Shown here one piece after another: positions 18,298-29,160 of a DNA stretch of 32,642 nucleotides. The position numbers were made by a program, and so were the translations under genes. The notes under the pieces were generated by a model. That model searched no databases and was not told the origin of the DNA. It worked only from the letters and a program-made list of their open reading frames with translations. Each line of letters begins with the position of its first letter. Within the stretch, counting starts at the first letter, position 1. Origin of the DNA: Chloroflexota bacterium (GTDB lineage: Bacteria > Chloroflexota > Anaerolineae > Anaerolineales > VGOW01); NCBI GenBank assembly GCA_016197225.1, contig JACPWC010000055.1, forward strand, positions 1 through 32,642, in the 5' to 3' direction.

Positions 18298-19164
18298 ATG
18301 AACACGCGGCAGATTGTTTTGTTGGAGATTTTGTTTCTGGCGAATCTGGCGGTCTTTGCCTCACTGGGCGTGATTGCGCTTGGCGAAGGTTGGATACAGA
18401 TGCCGGGCGCATTATCTCACAACAACCCGGACACAGTTTTGATTGTGGTGATGAGAGCAACTGAGTCGGCGCTTCCCGCTTTGACGGTTTCGCCGACTCT
18501 GCTCCCGACCTTTGCTCTGCTTCCGGCCCGGACTCTGATTCCAACCAATACGCCGACTCCGGTTTCACTGGGCCGTCTGCCTCAACCCACGTCTGCGCCA
18601 ACCGCAAACGCTCAAGGCGTTCTGCTCGACATTATCGGCCACCCGCAATCATTGCCGCTCTCGTGCGAGTCGCGCTCGGCGGCAGACTGGGCCGGCTACT
18701 TTGGCGCGGCGATTGACGAGCTGGAGTTCTTTGGCCGCCTGCCGGTCTCGGATAACCCCGACGTTGGATTCGCCGGTGACGTGAATGGAAAATGGGGTAA
18801 TATACCGCCCAATGCTTACGGCGTTCACGCCGGGCCGGTGGCGGCGCTTTTGCAGGATTACGGATTGAGCGCCGAAGCCCGCCGTGATCTGACATGGGAT
18901 AACTTGCGCGCCGAGCTGGACGCCGGGCGGCCCGTCATGGTCTGGGTCACCGGCCACGTGTCGAGCGGCGCGGCGGTTGAATATGTGGCAACCGACGGCC
19001 AGACCGTCGTCGTTGCGCCTTTCGAGCACACCGTCATCGTCGTCGGCTACACGACTGACAGTGTGAGCGTGCTTGATGGCAGTCGAATTTATCTGCGCTC
19101 GCTGGAAAAGTTTTTAGACTCGTGGGCGGTGCTGGGAAATATGGCAATCGTTGCCGGACCATAA
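18298..19164 (+). CDS. exported C39-family peptidase-like protein
   Basis: This 288-aa protein has an N-terminal signal or anchor helix (about 8-29), a Pro/Thr-rich linker (about 55-104) and a C39-like papain-fold domain. The likely catalytic set is C123 (PLSCESRSAADWA), H244 (PFEHTVIVVGY) and D260 (VLDGS). The order Cys-His-Asp and the GRPVMVWVTG strand fit the peptidase_C39_2 group, whose free-standing members are proteases or peptidase-like proteins of unknown substrate. No transporter is fused or adjacent, so it is not a bacteriocin-export peptidase of the ABC type. It acts outside the cytoplasmic membrane if the topology call is right. Confidence 0.8.
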   Translation: MNTRQIVLLEILFLANLAVFASLGVIALGEGWIQMPGALSHNNPDTVLIVVMRATESALPALTVSPTLLPTFALLPARTLIPTNTPTPVSLGRLPQPTSAPTANAQGVLLDIIGHPQSLPLSCESRSAADWAGYFGAAIDELEFFGRLPVSDNPDVGFAGDVNGKWGNIPPNAYGVHAGPVAALLQDYGLSAEARRDLTWDNLRAELDAGRPVMVWVTGHVSSGAAVEYVATDGQTVVVAPFEHTVIVVGYTTDSVSVLDGSRIYLRSLEKFLDSWAVLGNMAIVAGP

Positions 19165-19166
19165 CC

Positions 19167-19236
19167 GGGTCAACGGATTGAACGTATTCAACGGATGTTT
19201 TTTGCTATGCGTTCAATCCGTTTTATCCGTTGACCC
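19167..19236. repeat. large inverted repeat before the first MttB gene
   Basis: GGGTCAACGGAT (19167-19178) pairs perfectly with ATCCGTTGACCC (19225-19236). ATTGAACG (19177-19184) inside pairs with CGTTCAAT (19210-19217). CAACGGAT also recurs directly. It lies between the C39 gene and the MttB gene and could act as a bidirectional hairpin or terminator; an internal T-run is at 19198-19203. Confidence 0.75.
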
Positions 19237-19260
19237 TTTACTCTTGAAAGGACAGACATT

Positions 19261-20856
19261 ATGACTGTAGAAGCTCGCCGCGCTCGCCGTGAGTCGCGCC
19301 GCCCCGGATCCGCCGCTCGCCCTGCCGGGGTCAAACCCTTGCTCAGTAAACTGCCGCTCACCGAGGTGCTCTCGCCCGAAGGCGTGGAGATGATCCATCA
19401 GGCCTCCATGCGCCTGCTCAAGGAAGTCGGCATTTTGATTGTGGATTACCCGTCCGCCGCCGAAACCTTCAAGCAGAACGGAGCAACGGTGGAATGGGTG
19501 GAGAAAGATGTAACGTACCCGAACGGCGACACGACTCAGGTGAAGGGACATTTGGTGCGGCTCGACGAAGCGACACTGATGAACTTCATCAAGCAAGCGC
19601 CGTCAACCTTCACCCTGCTGGCGCGCAACCCGGCCAACAACCTGGCTGTGGGCGGGCGGCACACAATTTTTGCGCCCGTCTACGGCCCGCCCTTCGTGGG
19701 CAGTTTGGATTGGGGCCGCCGCCAGGCTACCATCGAAGACTTCCGTAACTTTGCCAAACTGACGTACATGGCCGAGCACTTGCACCACAACGGCGGCACG
19801 CTGGTGGAACCGAACGATATTGACGTGCGTGAACGCCATCTCGATATGTTGATGGCCCACATCACCCTGAGCGACAAGGCCTTCATGGGAAGCGTCACCC
19901 ACGCCGACAACGCCCGCGACACGGTGACGATGTCCCGGATTCTGTTTGGCGAAGAGGCCATGAGCCAGAACCCGGCCACCCTGTCGCTCGTCAACGCCTC
20001 GAGTCCCATGCGCTTCGACGACCGCATGTTTGGCGCGCTGGAAGTTTACGCGCGGGCCAGGCAGGCGGTGCTGGTCACGCCGTTCCTCATCGCCGGCGCA
20101 ATGTCGCCCAGCACCATGGCCGCCACCCTGGCCCAGCAAAACGCCGAGGCCCTGTTCGGCATTTGCTATGCCCAGATGCTCAACCCCGGCACGCCGTGCA
20201 TTTATGGCTCGTTCTTAGCCAACATTGACATGCGGAGCGGCGCGCCCTGCTTTGGCACGCCCGAAAATGCGCTGGCGCTTTTCGGCGGGGCGCAAATGGC
20301 CCGGCGCTACAAATTGCCGTATCGCTCCGGCGGCAACTTCACCGCCTCACGCATTCCAGACGCGCAGTCGGGCTACGAGTCGGCCAGCACCATCTGGCCC
20401 ACCGTGCAGGCGGGCGTCAACTTTGTTCTGCACGCCGCGGGCTGGCTGGAGGGCGGCTTGATCTCCGGCTACGAAAAATTTGTGATCGATCTTGAGATGT
20501 GCGCGATGATGGCCCGTTTTGTGAATGGCGTCGGCCTGAGCGAAGAAGACTTTGCCTGGGACGCTTACGGCGAAGTTCCGCCCGGCGGCCACTTTCTGGG
20601 CGCGTCTCACACCATGCGCCACTACGATACTGCCTTTTATCAGCACCGCGTCTTCAACATGGACAACTACGAGAAGTGGGAGGCCGAAGGGAGCCACGAC
20701 ACTTACCAAAAGGCCAACACCGTCTGGAAGCAGATGCTCAAGGAGTATCAACAGCCCGCGCTCGACCCGGCGATTTTGGAGGAGTTAAATGCCTTTGTCG
20801 AAGGCCGCCGGGTTGAACTGAAAGACCGTAAGCCGAGGACGGAGTGGAAATTGTAA
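19261..20856 (+). CDS. MttB-family (COG5598) corrinoid methyltransferase, non-pyrrolysine
   Basis: This 531-aa protein belongs to the trimethylamine methyltransferase superfamily. LSPEGVEMIHQASMRLLKEVGI, HTIFAPVYGPPFVG and TPFLIAGAMSPSTMAATLAQQNAEAL are typical of the TIM-barrel enzymes that move a methyl group from a quaternary or tertiary amine to a corrinoid protein. The archaeal MttB carries pyrrolysine at an in-frame UAG; here the frame is open without any UAG, so it belongs with the non-Pyl members, of which the known ones act on glycine betaine, proline betaine or carnitine. AAAGGAC precedes the ATG. No corrinoid protein or reductive activase is in the window, so the methyl acceptor is unknown. 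It heads a unit with mntA, hepT and the selenoprotein gene. Confidence 0.9.
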   Translation: MTVEARRARRESRRPGSAARPAGVKPLLSKLPLTEVLSPEGVEMIHQASMRLLKEVGILIVDYPSAAETFKQNGATVEWVEKDVTYPNGDTTQVKGHLVRLDEATLMNFIKQAPSTFTLLARNPANNLAVGGRHTIFAPVYGPPFVGSLDWGRRQATIEDFRNFAKLTYMAEHLHHNGGTLVEPNDIDVRERHLDMLMAHITLSDKAFMGSVTHADNARDTVTMSRILFGEEAMSQNPATLSLVNASSPMRFDDRMFGALEVYARARQAVLVTPFLIAGAMSPSTMAATLAQQNAEALFGICYAQMLNPGTPCIYGSFLANIDMRSGAPCFGTPENALALFGGAQMARRYKLPYRSGGNFTASRIPDAQSGYESASTIWPTVQAGVNFVLHAAGWLEGGLISGYEKFVIDLEMCAMMARFVNGVGLSEEDFAWDAYGEVPPGGHFLGASHTMRHYDTAFYQHRVFNMDNYEKWEAEGSHDTYQKANTVWKQMLKEYQQPALDPAILEELNAFVEGRRVELKDRKPRTEWKL

Positions 20857-20885
20857 GAAATATAAGATGGTACAATCAGCGCAAG

Positions 20886-21377
20886 ATGACTGTTCGAGCG
20901 ACAAATTCACCAGTAGATTACTACCAAGAACGCCGTCAGCGAGCCGAAGCGATTATTAATATATTGAAGCTTGGGCTTGAATTGGCGGTGTCGCGATTCC
21001 CGGTCGAAATCGCTTATCTTCACGGGTCGGTTGCGCGTGGCACGCCGCTCTCAGATAGCGACGTAGATTTGGCGTTAGTGTTGAACGAGTCGCTGCCGCC
21101 GATGGAACAGTTGCAATTGGAGTTTGAGATTCAAGATGCGATTGTAGAAGCCTGCAAACTAAAGGCTATTGATGTGCGCGTTATCAATCGGGCGCCCTTA
21201 AGCGTGCAAGGCGAAATCGTGCAGGAAGGGAAATGTCTTTACGTCCGCAACCGGGAATTCAAGGCGGATTTTGAGTCGCTGACACGGCGGAAGTATTTCG
21301 ATTTCAAACCTAATATGGAGCGGATGCAAAAAGCATTTCTGCAACACATCCGCCGGAGAGGACTATCACATGGTTAA
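20886..21377 (+). CDS. mntA: MntA-type nucleotidyltransferase antitoxin
   Basis: This minimal nucleotidyltransferase has the GSx10DxD motif: G47-S48 (LHGSVARG) to D59 and D61 (SDVDLAL). MntA antitoxins neutralise HepT by adding AMP groups to a tyrosine of the toxin. The 163-aa protein is a little longer than the minimal form, with an N-terminal helix and a C-terminal extension after RNREFKADFESLTRRKYFDFK. The ATG at 20886 is chosen because the frame upstream overlaps the end of the MttB gene. A TACAAT box at 20871-20876 could be its own -10, but no good -35 fits. It overlaps hepT by 8 nt. Confidence 0.9.
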   Translation: MTVRATNSPVDYYQERRQRAEAIINILKLGLELAVSRFPVEIAYLHGSVARGTPLSDSDVDLALVLNESLPPMEQLQLEFEIQDAIVEACKLKAIDVRVINRAPLSVQGEIVQEGKCLYVRNREFKADFESLTRRKYFDFKPNMERMQKAFLQHIRRRGLSHG

Positions 21378-21801
21378 ACCTGGTAAAGTCCTCTCCATGC
21401 TGAATAACTTGCGCGACTCTCGCGAGAAGTTGGGGCGCCTGGCTGAGTTCTCAGAAACCGATTTTCTTGCCGACTTCACAAAGGTTGAGAGCGCCAAGCA
21501 TCTTTTGCAAGTCTCGGTTGAAGCCTGCCTCGACATCGCCCATCACATTGTTGCCGATGACGGCTATCGCACACCACAAGACAGTTTCGACACGTTTGTT
21601 GTGCTCAATGAGGAGAAAATTCTGCCGGATGACTTTCTGCCAATCCTGCGTCAAATGACGAGCTTTCGTAATCGTGTTGTTCATCTGTATTGGGATGTGG
21701 ACGATCAGATCGTTTACCAGACGGCGCAACACCGCTTGGTGGATTTGGATCGGTTTGCCCAGTTAATTTCTGATTATCTTTCCCGCGAAGGCCCGGGGTG
21801 A
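21370..21801 (+). CDS. hepT: HepT-type HEPN ribonuclease toxin
   Basis: This 143-aa all-helical HEPN (DUF86) protein carries the Rx4HxY motif, R100-N-R-V-V-H105-L-Y107, which contains the RNase active site and the tyrosine that MntA AMPylates. Partner and order (antitoxin first, 8-nt overlap) fit a complete MntA-HepT type VII toxin-antitoxin pair. All key residues are present, so it is probably active. It lies in the same direction between the MttB gene and the selenoprotein gene, 13 nt before the latter, and would be co-transcribed with it. Confidence 0.9.
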   Translation: MVKPGKVLSMLNNLRDSREKLGRLAEFSETDFLADFTKVESAKHLLQVSVEACLDIAHHIVADDGYRTPQDSFDTFVVLNEEKILPDDFLPILRQMTSFRNRVVHLYWDVDDQIVYQTAQHRLVDLDRFAQLISDYLSREGPG

Positions 21802-21814
21802 GGAGACAGGCAAA

Positions 21815-22432
21815 GTGACCGTCCGAATCCAGGTTTTCAGCGATTACGTTTGACCCTGGTGCTTCATGGCCGAGTCCGGTCTGGACTCGTTGACGAAGAC
21901 CCGCGAGGTGGCGATTGAGTGGAAGGCTTACGAGCTTCGGCCCGGCGGCAAGTTCCCCGGCACGCCGGAGCAGGAGGCGCGTTATCGGGCGATGGTTCGC
22001 GAGCGGCACGGGCAGATGACGGCTTATGCCCGCGAACACTTTGGCCTTGAGATGGGTGAGCCGCCATTAGGCGTCAACTCGCGCCCGGCGTTGGAAGGCG
22101 AGCGCTATGCTCGCGAGCACGGCAAGGGCGCAGAGTATCATCACGCCTGCTTCGTCGCCCACTGGCGTGAAGAGCGACGGCTCGACGACATGGATATGCT
22201 GACCAGCATCGCCCGATCACTTGGCTTGAACGGCGATGAGTTTCGCGAGGCGGTGACGAGCGGCAAGTATCATGAAGAAGTGGAAGCCGACTTGCAACTG
22301 GCTTACGAGTACGGGATTAACGGGGTTCCCGCCTTTATCTTCGGCAACCGCTATCTTGTCTCCGGGGCGCGCCCGGCGGAGTTTTTAGAGCAGGTGGTGG
22401 ATAAGTGTGTTGAAGAAGGGCTGGTGGAATGA
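21815..22432 (+). CDS. DsbA/FrnE-like thioredoxin-fold selenoprotein (UGA = Sec13)
   Basis: The gene is read from GTG 21815 (AGGAG 9 nt upstream) through an in-frame TGA at 21851-21853 to the stop at 22430. The 12 codons before the TGA give MTVRIQVFSDYV, the usual FrnE/DsbA-like first strand, and those after give PWCFMAESGL. The family motif is VCPWC, so the TGA replaces the first active-site Cys and the motif becomes Sec-Pro-Trp-Cys. A SECIS-like hairpin begins 17 nt after the UGA. The rest is a normal FrnE-like protein: helical domain with AREHGKGAEYHHACFVAHW, then YGINGVPAFIFGNRYLVSGA with the cis-Pro. The role is a cytoplasmic thiol-disulfide oxidoreductase or isomerase. Starting after the TGA at 21866 would discard the active site. 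A nonsense mutation is the alternative. Confidence 0.85.
21871..21889 (+). promoter_or_regulatory. bacterial SECIS-like hairpin
   Basis: CGAGTCC (21871-21877) and GGACTCG (21883-21889) form a perfect 7-bp stem with the 5-nt loop GGTCT. The apical loop GGUCU is the same as in the E. coli fdhF SECIS that binds SelB. It begins 17 nt, and the loop 24 nt, after the UGA, inside the distance range described for bacterial SECIS elements. Confidence 0.8.
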
Positions 22433-22476
22433 AAACTTCCCGAAGGCAAGCAAGAAGCCTACGGGAAGTTTTTTTT
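22432..22476 (+). terminator. intrinsic terminator after the selenoprotein gene
   Basis: AAAACTTCCCG (22432-22442) pairs with CGGGAAGTTTT (22462-22472), followed by a T-run to 22476. It ends the MttB-mntA-hepT-selenoprotein unit and separates it from the next operon. Confidence 0.85.
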
Positions 22477-22534
22477 CTGCCCTCTGTTCTGTTTGCGCTT
22501 CAGGCCCGGCGATGACTGTCACTTCACATCAGGA

Positions 22535-22576
22535 AAATAGTCACTATTTGCATTGGGAGAATGGCGATACGATAAG
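22535..22576 (+). promoter_or_regulatory. promoter with overlapping 15-bp palindrome
   Basis: AAATAGT-C-ACTATTT (22535-22549) is a perfect 7-bp inverted repeat with a single central base. It touches TTGCAT (22548-22553), a -35 box with GATAAG (22571-22576) 17 nt further on. The arrangement is that of a repressor operator controlling the second MttB gene and the molybdopterin oxidoreductase. Confidence 0.5.
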
Positions 22577-22607
22577 TTGATAAATCCAACCCGGGAGCCT
22601 ATTCACT

Positions 22608-24091
22608 ATGAGCCAACGCCGTCACTCGCGCCGACCCGCCATGATCATGGCTGACCCGTTGCCCGACCTGCCGCACCTTCAGCCAAAGCTGACGATGTTG
22701 AGCCAGGACGACTGCCGGCGAATTCATCAGGCGTCGTGCAAAATACTTGGCGAGACCGGGGTGACGGTCTATCACCAAGCCGCCCGTGAGTTGTTGGTCG
22801 AGGCAGGCGCAACTGCCGCCGGCGAGTTGGTGAAGATTGCGCCCGACCTGATCGAGACGGCCTTGAAGTCAGTCCCAAACACATTCAATTTATACAAACG
22901 CGGCGGCGACGAAGTCGCCGTCAAGCTGGATGGCAGGGAAGTCTACTTCGGCCCAGGCTCGGACACACTGCGCTATCTCGATCCGCGCTCCGGCGAACGG
23001 CGGGATTATCAAACCGCCGACATTGCCGATTGCATGCGCCTGTGCGACGCCCTGCCTGAAATCGGTTTTGTCATGTCGGTCGGCATCCCGCGCAATGTGC
23101 CGACCAACATCTATTACCGGCATCAGTTTGCGACGATGATCCGCAACACAGCCAAGCCGATTGTGTTCGTGTGCAACGACCGGGCTGACATTGAGGCGGT
23201 TGGCGCAATGGCCGCCGCCGTGGCCGGCGGCATGGATCGATTGAGCCGCCACCCGACCCTCCTGCTGTATTCTGAACCCACCACGCCGCTCTCGCATTCC
23301 GGCGAAGCGGTGGACAAACTTCTGTATTGCGCCGAACACACTATCCCGGTCACGCATTCGCCCGCGCCGATGATGGGCGGCACGGCTCCGGTGACGATTG
23401 CCGGAGCGGTGGCGATTGGCAATGCCGAGATGTTGAGCGGGCTGGTGATACATCAACTCAAGAATCCCGGCGCGCCTTTCCTCTACGGCCACGGAGTCCA
23501 TCACCTTGATATGAAAGAGATGATCAGCGTTTACGGCGCGCCCGAGTTTCAACTGGCGCGGGTGATGGCCGCCGAGATGGGCCGCTTCTATCATCTGCCG
23601 GTGTGGGGCTACACCGGCCACAGCGACAGCAAGGTGGTGGACGGGCAGGCCGCCGCCGACGCCCAGTTTTCGGCGCTGGTGGCTTTGCTGGCGAAGACAA
23701 ACTTGAATCACGATGTGGGTTACCTGGAAAGCGGCCTTGCTGCGTCACCTGAGTACATGGTGCTGACCAACGAAATCATCTCTCAGAGCCGGAGATTCGC
23801 TCAGGGTGTGCGAGTGGATGACGAAGCTCTGGCAGTGAAAGTGATTGACGAAGTCGGGCCGGGTGGTGAGTTCATGAGCCACGATCACACTCTGGCTCAC
23901 TGGCGCGAACTTTGGCTGCCGCAACTCTTCGACCGCCAGCGGCTCGACTCGTGGCGGGAACACGGCTCGAAGAATATCAACGCCCGGCTTCGGGAAGCAA
24001 CAGTGTCGCTGATGGACACCCACAAAGTCGAGTCGCTCCCGGCCTCGGTTGACAGTGAGATTGACTATATCTTGAGACAAGGAGGGCGGCG

Positions 24092-24095
<4 letters not shown>
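22608..24095 (+). CDS. second MttB-family (COG5598) methyltransferase, non-pyrrolysine
   Basis: This 495-aa member of the MttB superfamily differs clearly from the 531-aa one upstream. LSQDDCRRIHQASCKILGETGV is the common N-terminal segment, and HSPAPMMGGTAPVTIAGAVA and NPGAPFLYGHGVHHLDMK are characteristic barrel segments. No UAG interrupts the frame, so pyrrolysine is not used. GGAG precedes the ATG at 22608. The stop overlaps the start of the molybdopterin oxidoreductase by 4 nt (ATGA), so the two are made together and are likely to act in the same pathway. The substrate is probably an N-methylated compound, by family only. No corrinoid protein is nearby. Confidence 0.9.
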
Positions 24096-26243
<2,148 letters not shown>

Positions 26244-26272
<29 letters not shown>

Positions 26273-27515
26273 CTTTGTAATTGGGGAAGATTTGATCCAC
26301 CGCCGGATTGTTGAGCCGCTTGAGGCAGACTTCGGCCAGAACGTCACGATAGTCGGTCGTCACTGCTAAATCGCCGGGGCCGACGAGCTGGCTGTCGGCC
26401 AGGCCCGGCCACTGGCCGTGAACCTTGTTGCCCATGACGTGGCCGCCCATCAGCATCATCAAACTGCCATGACCGTGATCGGTTCCCAGACTGCCGTTCT
26501 CTTGAACCCGGCGGCCAAATTCGGACATGGTGACGATAGTGAGACGGTCGGCGTAATTGGTGGTGTCTTCGTGGAAGGCGGCTAACCCGTCGCCCAGTTC
26601 CTTGAGCAGACCAGCCATCAATCCTTCGCTTCCGCCCTGGGCGAAGTGCGTGTCCCAGCCGCCCAGGTCAATCGCCGCCACTTCCAATCCCACTTCTGCT
26701 TTGATCAACATGGCGATCTGTTTGAGGCCGAGGCCAAATTCGGTTTCTGGATATTGGTTATTGGTTATTGCGGGCGTGTAGCCAAGCGGGTCGAGGGCTT
26801 GCACGGCGTCCATGATGTCGAGCGTTTCCTGGCCGACAATGTTCAACGGATCGTCTCCCGAATAAAGCGAAGTGAGGGCGGCCCGCATCTGCGCCAGCGC
26901 CTTCAGGTCGCCGCCGAGGTGAAAGTCGGCGATGGAGCGCAGGGCCGAGACAGGAACCGAGCCGCCGAGACTGCGTTGCGGCAGTTGGCCGAGGCCGATG
27001 GCTCGAAGCGGTGAACGATTGCCGGTATCAAGTGTAGCCAGGTGGCGGCCAATCCAACCGGAGGCCGGGCCTTTCTCGTCGTCCACGCCGCGCTCCATCA
27101 ACTCCATGGCTTTGAAGTGAGATCGCGACTCGTCGGGCGCGCCGCAAGCGTGAACGATGGCCAGATGCCCGGCCTGCCACGCCGGCATCAGCGGCTTGAG
27201 GTTGGGATGAAAGCCGAAGAAGCCGTCGAGGTCAATCGCTCGCAGATTAGCTTTGGCCTTGTTGTCGTCCGGGCGCGGGATGCCGAGGGTGGGGCGCTTG
27301 GCATAGTAGGCCTGGTCGCCGTGTGGGACGACGACGTTGAGGCAGTCGGCGGCGCCGCGCAGGAAGACGACGATGAGGGTGTCGCCGCGCGGCGCGGAGT
27401 GCTTGGGCGCAAACGCGAGTCGCGGCATCCATGCCGGTAAGGCAGGCCAGGCCACCGCGCCGGCCAGCACGGCGGCGGACTCAAAAAATTTGCGGCGGGT
27501 TAGAAGGTTGGGCAT
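26244..27515 (-). CDS. DUF1501 protein with Tat signal
   Basis: This 423-aa protein begins MPNLLTRRKFFESAAVLAG, a twin-arginine signal, so it is exported folded. DUF1501 landmarks are LIVVFLRGAADCLNVVVPH, GAPDESRSHFKAMELMERG, VGLEVAAIDLGGWDTHFAQG and VTMSEFGRRVQENGSLGTDHG. The domain is related to the alkaline-phosphatase/sulfatase fold; its substrate is unknown. The ATG at 27515 has GGAG upstream; the frame runs on to 27593 only because heptamer repeats happen to be open. A TTGGTTA repeat adds AITNNQYPE inside the protein. It follows the DUF1800 gene, its usual partner. Confidence 0.9.
26748..26770. repeat. heptamer repeat inside the DUF1501 gene
   Basis: ATATTGG, TTATTGG and TTATTGC are consecutive 7-mers. 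On the coding strand they read TNNQYPE in a surface loop just before the conserved GLKQIAMLIKAEVGLEV segment. Confidence 0.7.
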
Positions 27516-27531
27516 GGAGAGTCTCCGGGGA

Positions 27532-27613
27532 AGGCAAATGACAAATGGCAAATGGCAAATGGCAAACGTGAAACGACAAACGTGAAACGTCAAACGACAA
27601 ACGTGAAGCGTAA
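27532..27613. repeat. heptamer repeat cluster between DUF1800 and DUF1501 genes
   Basis: This is the clearest cluster: AAATGAC and three AAATGGC units, then AAACGTG, AAACGAC, AAACGTG, AAACGTC, AAACGAC, AAACGTG in strict 7-bp register, about ten units in all. It fills most of the 103-nt gap between the two genes. Confidence 0.95.
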
Positions 27614-27618
27614 AGTTG

Positions 27619-29088
27619 TTAGCGCCACTGGAATGCTGGAGAGGCGGCCAGCCCGGCGACGATGACGGGCGGCAAGTCGCCGTCGGTGGCCCCGGCCTCT
27701 TGCAGGGCGGCGGCCAATTCGTCCCGTTTTGTTGCCGGCAGTTGCACGCCGATCAAGAGTGAACTGAAGTGATCAATGAGCCTTGAAGGTGAGTCGGCGT
27801 TCGTAAGCTCGGTCAGGTTAATCTGCGTGCCGTTAATCTCGTTGCGCGCCAGGGCCATGGCAAACTGCCAGCGCGGCATGAGGTTGCCGCTCCAGGGCGC
27901 GGCGCGGTCGGGGTAGCCGTCGGGCGTGGGCCAGCCGAAAGGCAGTTGCCCCATTCGAGCCAGAGTGTCAACGATGTTCTGGCCGGCGTCGGTCTGGGCG
28001 TTGAGCGCCCGGAGCGAGGAGGTGATGAAGTTAACGGGCCGCTTGAACTTCGGCCTCGCGTAGGCAAGACCTTCAAACAAGATGACGCGCAGAACTGCTT
28101 TAATGTCGCCATCTGTTTCGGCAAACGCCGTTGCCGCCCTCTCAACAATTTCTTCCGGCGGCTCGTCGGCGATGAAGCGCCGGGCGAGTTTGGTTGCAAC
28201 AAAGCGGGCGGTGGAGGGGTGGGTTGCCAGTGTCTCAATGACCTGCTCGGCCTCGCTCTGGCCGTTCGGCTGAATCGTCAGGCCCAGCACTTCTTTGACT
28301 CCCGTGTCGTGAAAGTCGGGGTTGAAGGTGAAGTCGCCGTACCAGAAATGCTCCTTCACCGTCCAGCCGGTGAAGCACCGGGCCAGTTCCATCACGTCGC
28401 GCTGGGTGTAGCCGCCCCCGACCCCGAGCGTGTGCAGTTCCATGATCTCGCGGGCGTAATTTTCGTTGGGGTGGCTGGCGTAGTTCACCTGATTGTCGAG
28501 ATAGACGAGCATGGCCGGCGAGTGGGCCGAAGCCCACAACAGATCGCGAAAGTTGCCAAGCGCATGTTTGCGTATCGTCTCGCGGTCGTCCACGGTTTTG
28601 AGAAACCAGCAGATGCCTTTGTTCACGCTGATGTTGAAGTGATCCGACCAGAACTCGGCCATCACTTCGTAAAGCTGGCGGCGGCTGTAGACCTGGCAGG
28701 TGAGCGTGGCCTGGCGCAGTTCGTTGATGGGCGGCGTCACGTCGAGATCGTCGAAGAGCTTGTTGCCCATCTCAAAAATCTCGTTGGCGTCCATGTTGAG
28801 CGAAGGGAAGCGGCGGAGCCGCCAGTCGGCGGGCGCGTCGTCAATGGCTTCGGGCGCGAGTTGTTCTTCGATCCAGGCGTTCAGCCCGATCTCGGCGACG
28901 CGGGCGCGATCTTCGCCGCGCGGGCCAAACGTCAGGCGGCTCAATTCGGGGAAGCCGACACTGGAAACATTGGCCGGGTTCTGGAAGTCACCGGCCAACT
29001 TGTTGTACACCGGAGCGCACGCAGAGGTGGCTACCCCTGAAGCCACCAGTCCGGCCAATCGCAGAAAGTCACGGCGTGAGAGAGTCAT
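27619..29088 (-). CDS. DUF1800 protein, Tat signal with lipobox
   Basis: This 489-aa protein begins MTLSRRDFLRLAGLVASG (twin Arg at 5-6), and TSAC at 21-24 offers a lipobox Cys24, so it is probably an exported lipoprotein. DUF1800 features are RLTFGPRGEDRARVAEIGL, MAEFWSDHFNISVNKG, NYAREIMELHTLGVGGGYTQ and ARCFTGWTV. The family is always found with DUF1501, and their joint function is unknown; links to surface structures or extracellular matrix have been suggested. It is upstream of DUF1501 on the same strand. No clear ribosome site precedes the ATG. Confidence 0.92.
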   Translation of the reverse strand: MTLSRRDFLRLAGLVASGVATSACAPVYNKLAGDFQNPANVSSVGFPELSRLTFGPRGEDRARVAEIGLNAWIEEQLAPEAIDDAPADWRLRRFPSLNMDANEIFEMGNKLFDDLDVTPPINELRQATLTCQVYSRRQLYEVMAEFWSDHFNISVNKGICWFLKTVDDRETIRKHALGNFRDLLWASAHSPAMLVYLDNQVNYASHPNENYAREIMELHTLGVGGGYTQRDVMELARCFTGWTVKEHFWYGDFTFNPDFHDTGVKEVLGLTIQPNGQSEAEQVIETLATHPSTARFVATKLARRFIADEPPEEIVERAATAFAETDGDIKAVLRVILFEGLAYARPKFKRPVNFITSSLRALNAQTDAGQNIVDTLARMGQLPFGWPTPDGYPDRAAPWSGNLMPRWQFAMALARNEINGTQINLTELTNADSPSRLIDHFSSLLIGVQLPATKRDELAAALQEAGATDGDLPPVIVAGLAASPAFQWR

Positions 29089-29089
29089 A

Positions 29090-29160
29090 GGATGAATGAC
29101 AAATGACGAATGACAAATGAAAATGATCGGCGTTCGTCTATCGTCCTTCGTCTATCGTCG
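29090..29160. repeat. heptamer repeat cluster before the DUF1800 gene
   Basis: ATGAATG/ACAAATG/ACGAATG/ACAAATG units are followed by CGTCTAT/CGTCCTT/CGTCTAT/CGTCG units (29136-29160). Two unit families of the kind also seen at 27532 and 5124 are placed side by side. Confidence 0.9.

Noticed and set aside
19261-20856. Pyrrolysine-containing MttB
   Set aside because: There is no in-frame TAG in either MttB-family gene, so pyrrolysine is not used here.
21866-22432. Start of the FrnE-like gene after the TGA
   Set aside because: It would drop the first strand and active-site motif; the GTG at 21815 with AGGAG and the SECIS-like hairpin explain the sequence better.
26278-27593. Upstream start for the DUF1501 gene at 27593
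   Set aside because: The extension is repeat sequence; the Tat signal begins at the ATG at 27515, which has a GGAG site.
27532-27613. CRISPR array
   Set aside because: Units are 7 bp with no spacers; it is a tandem repeat cluster.
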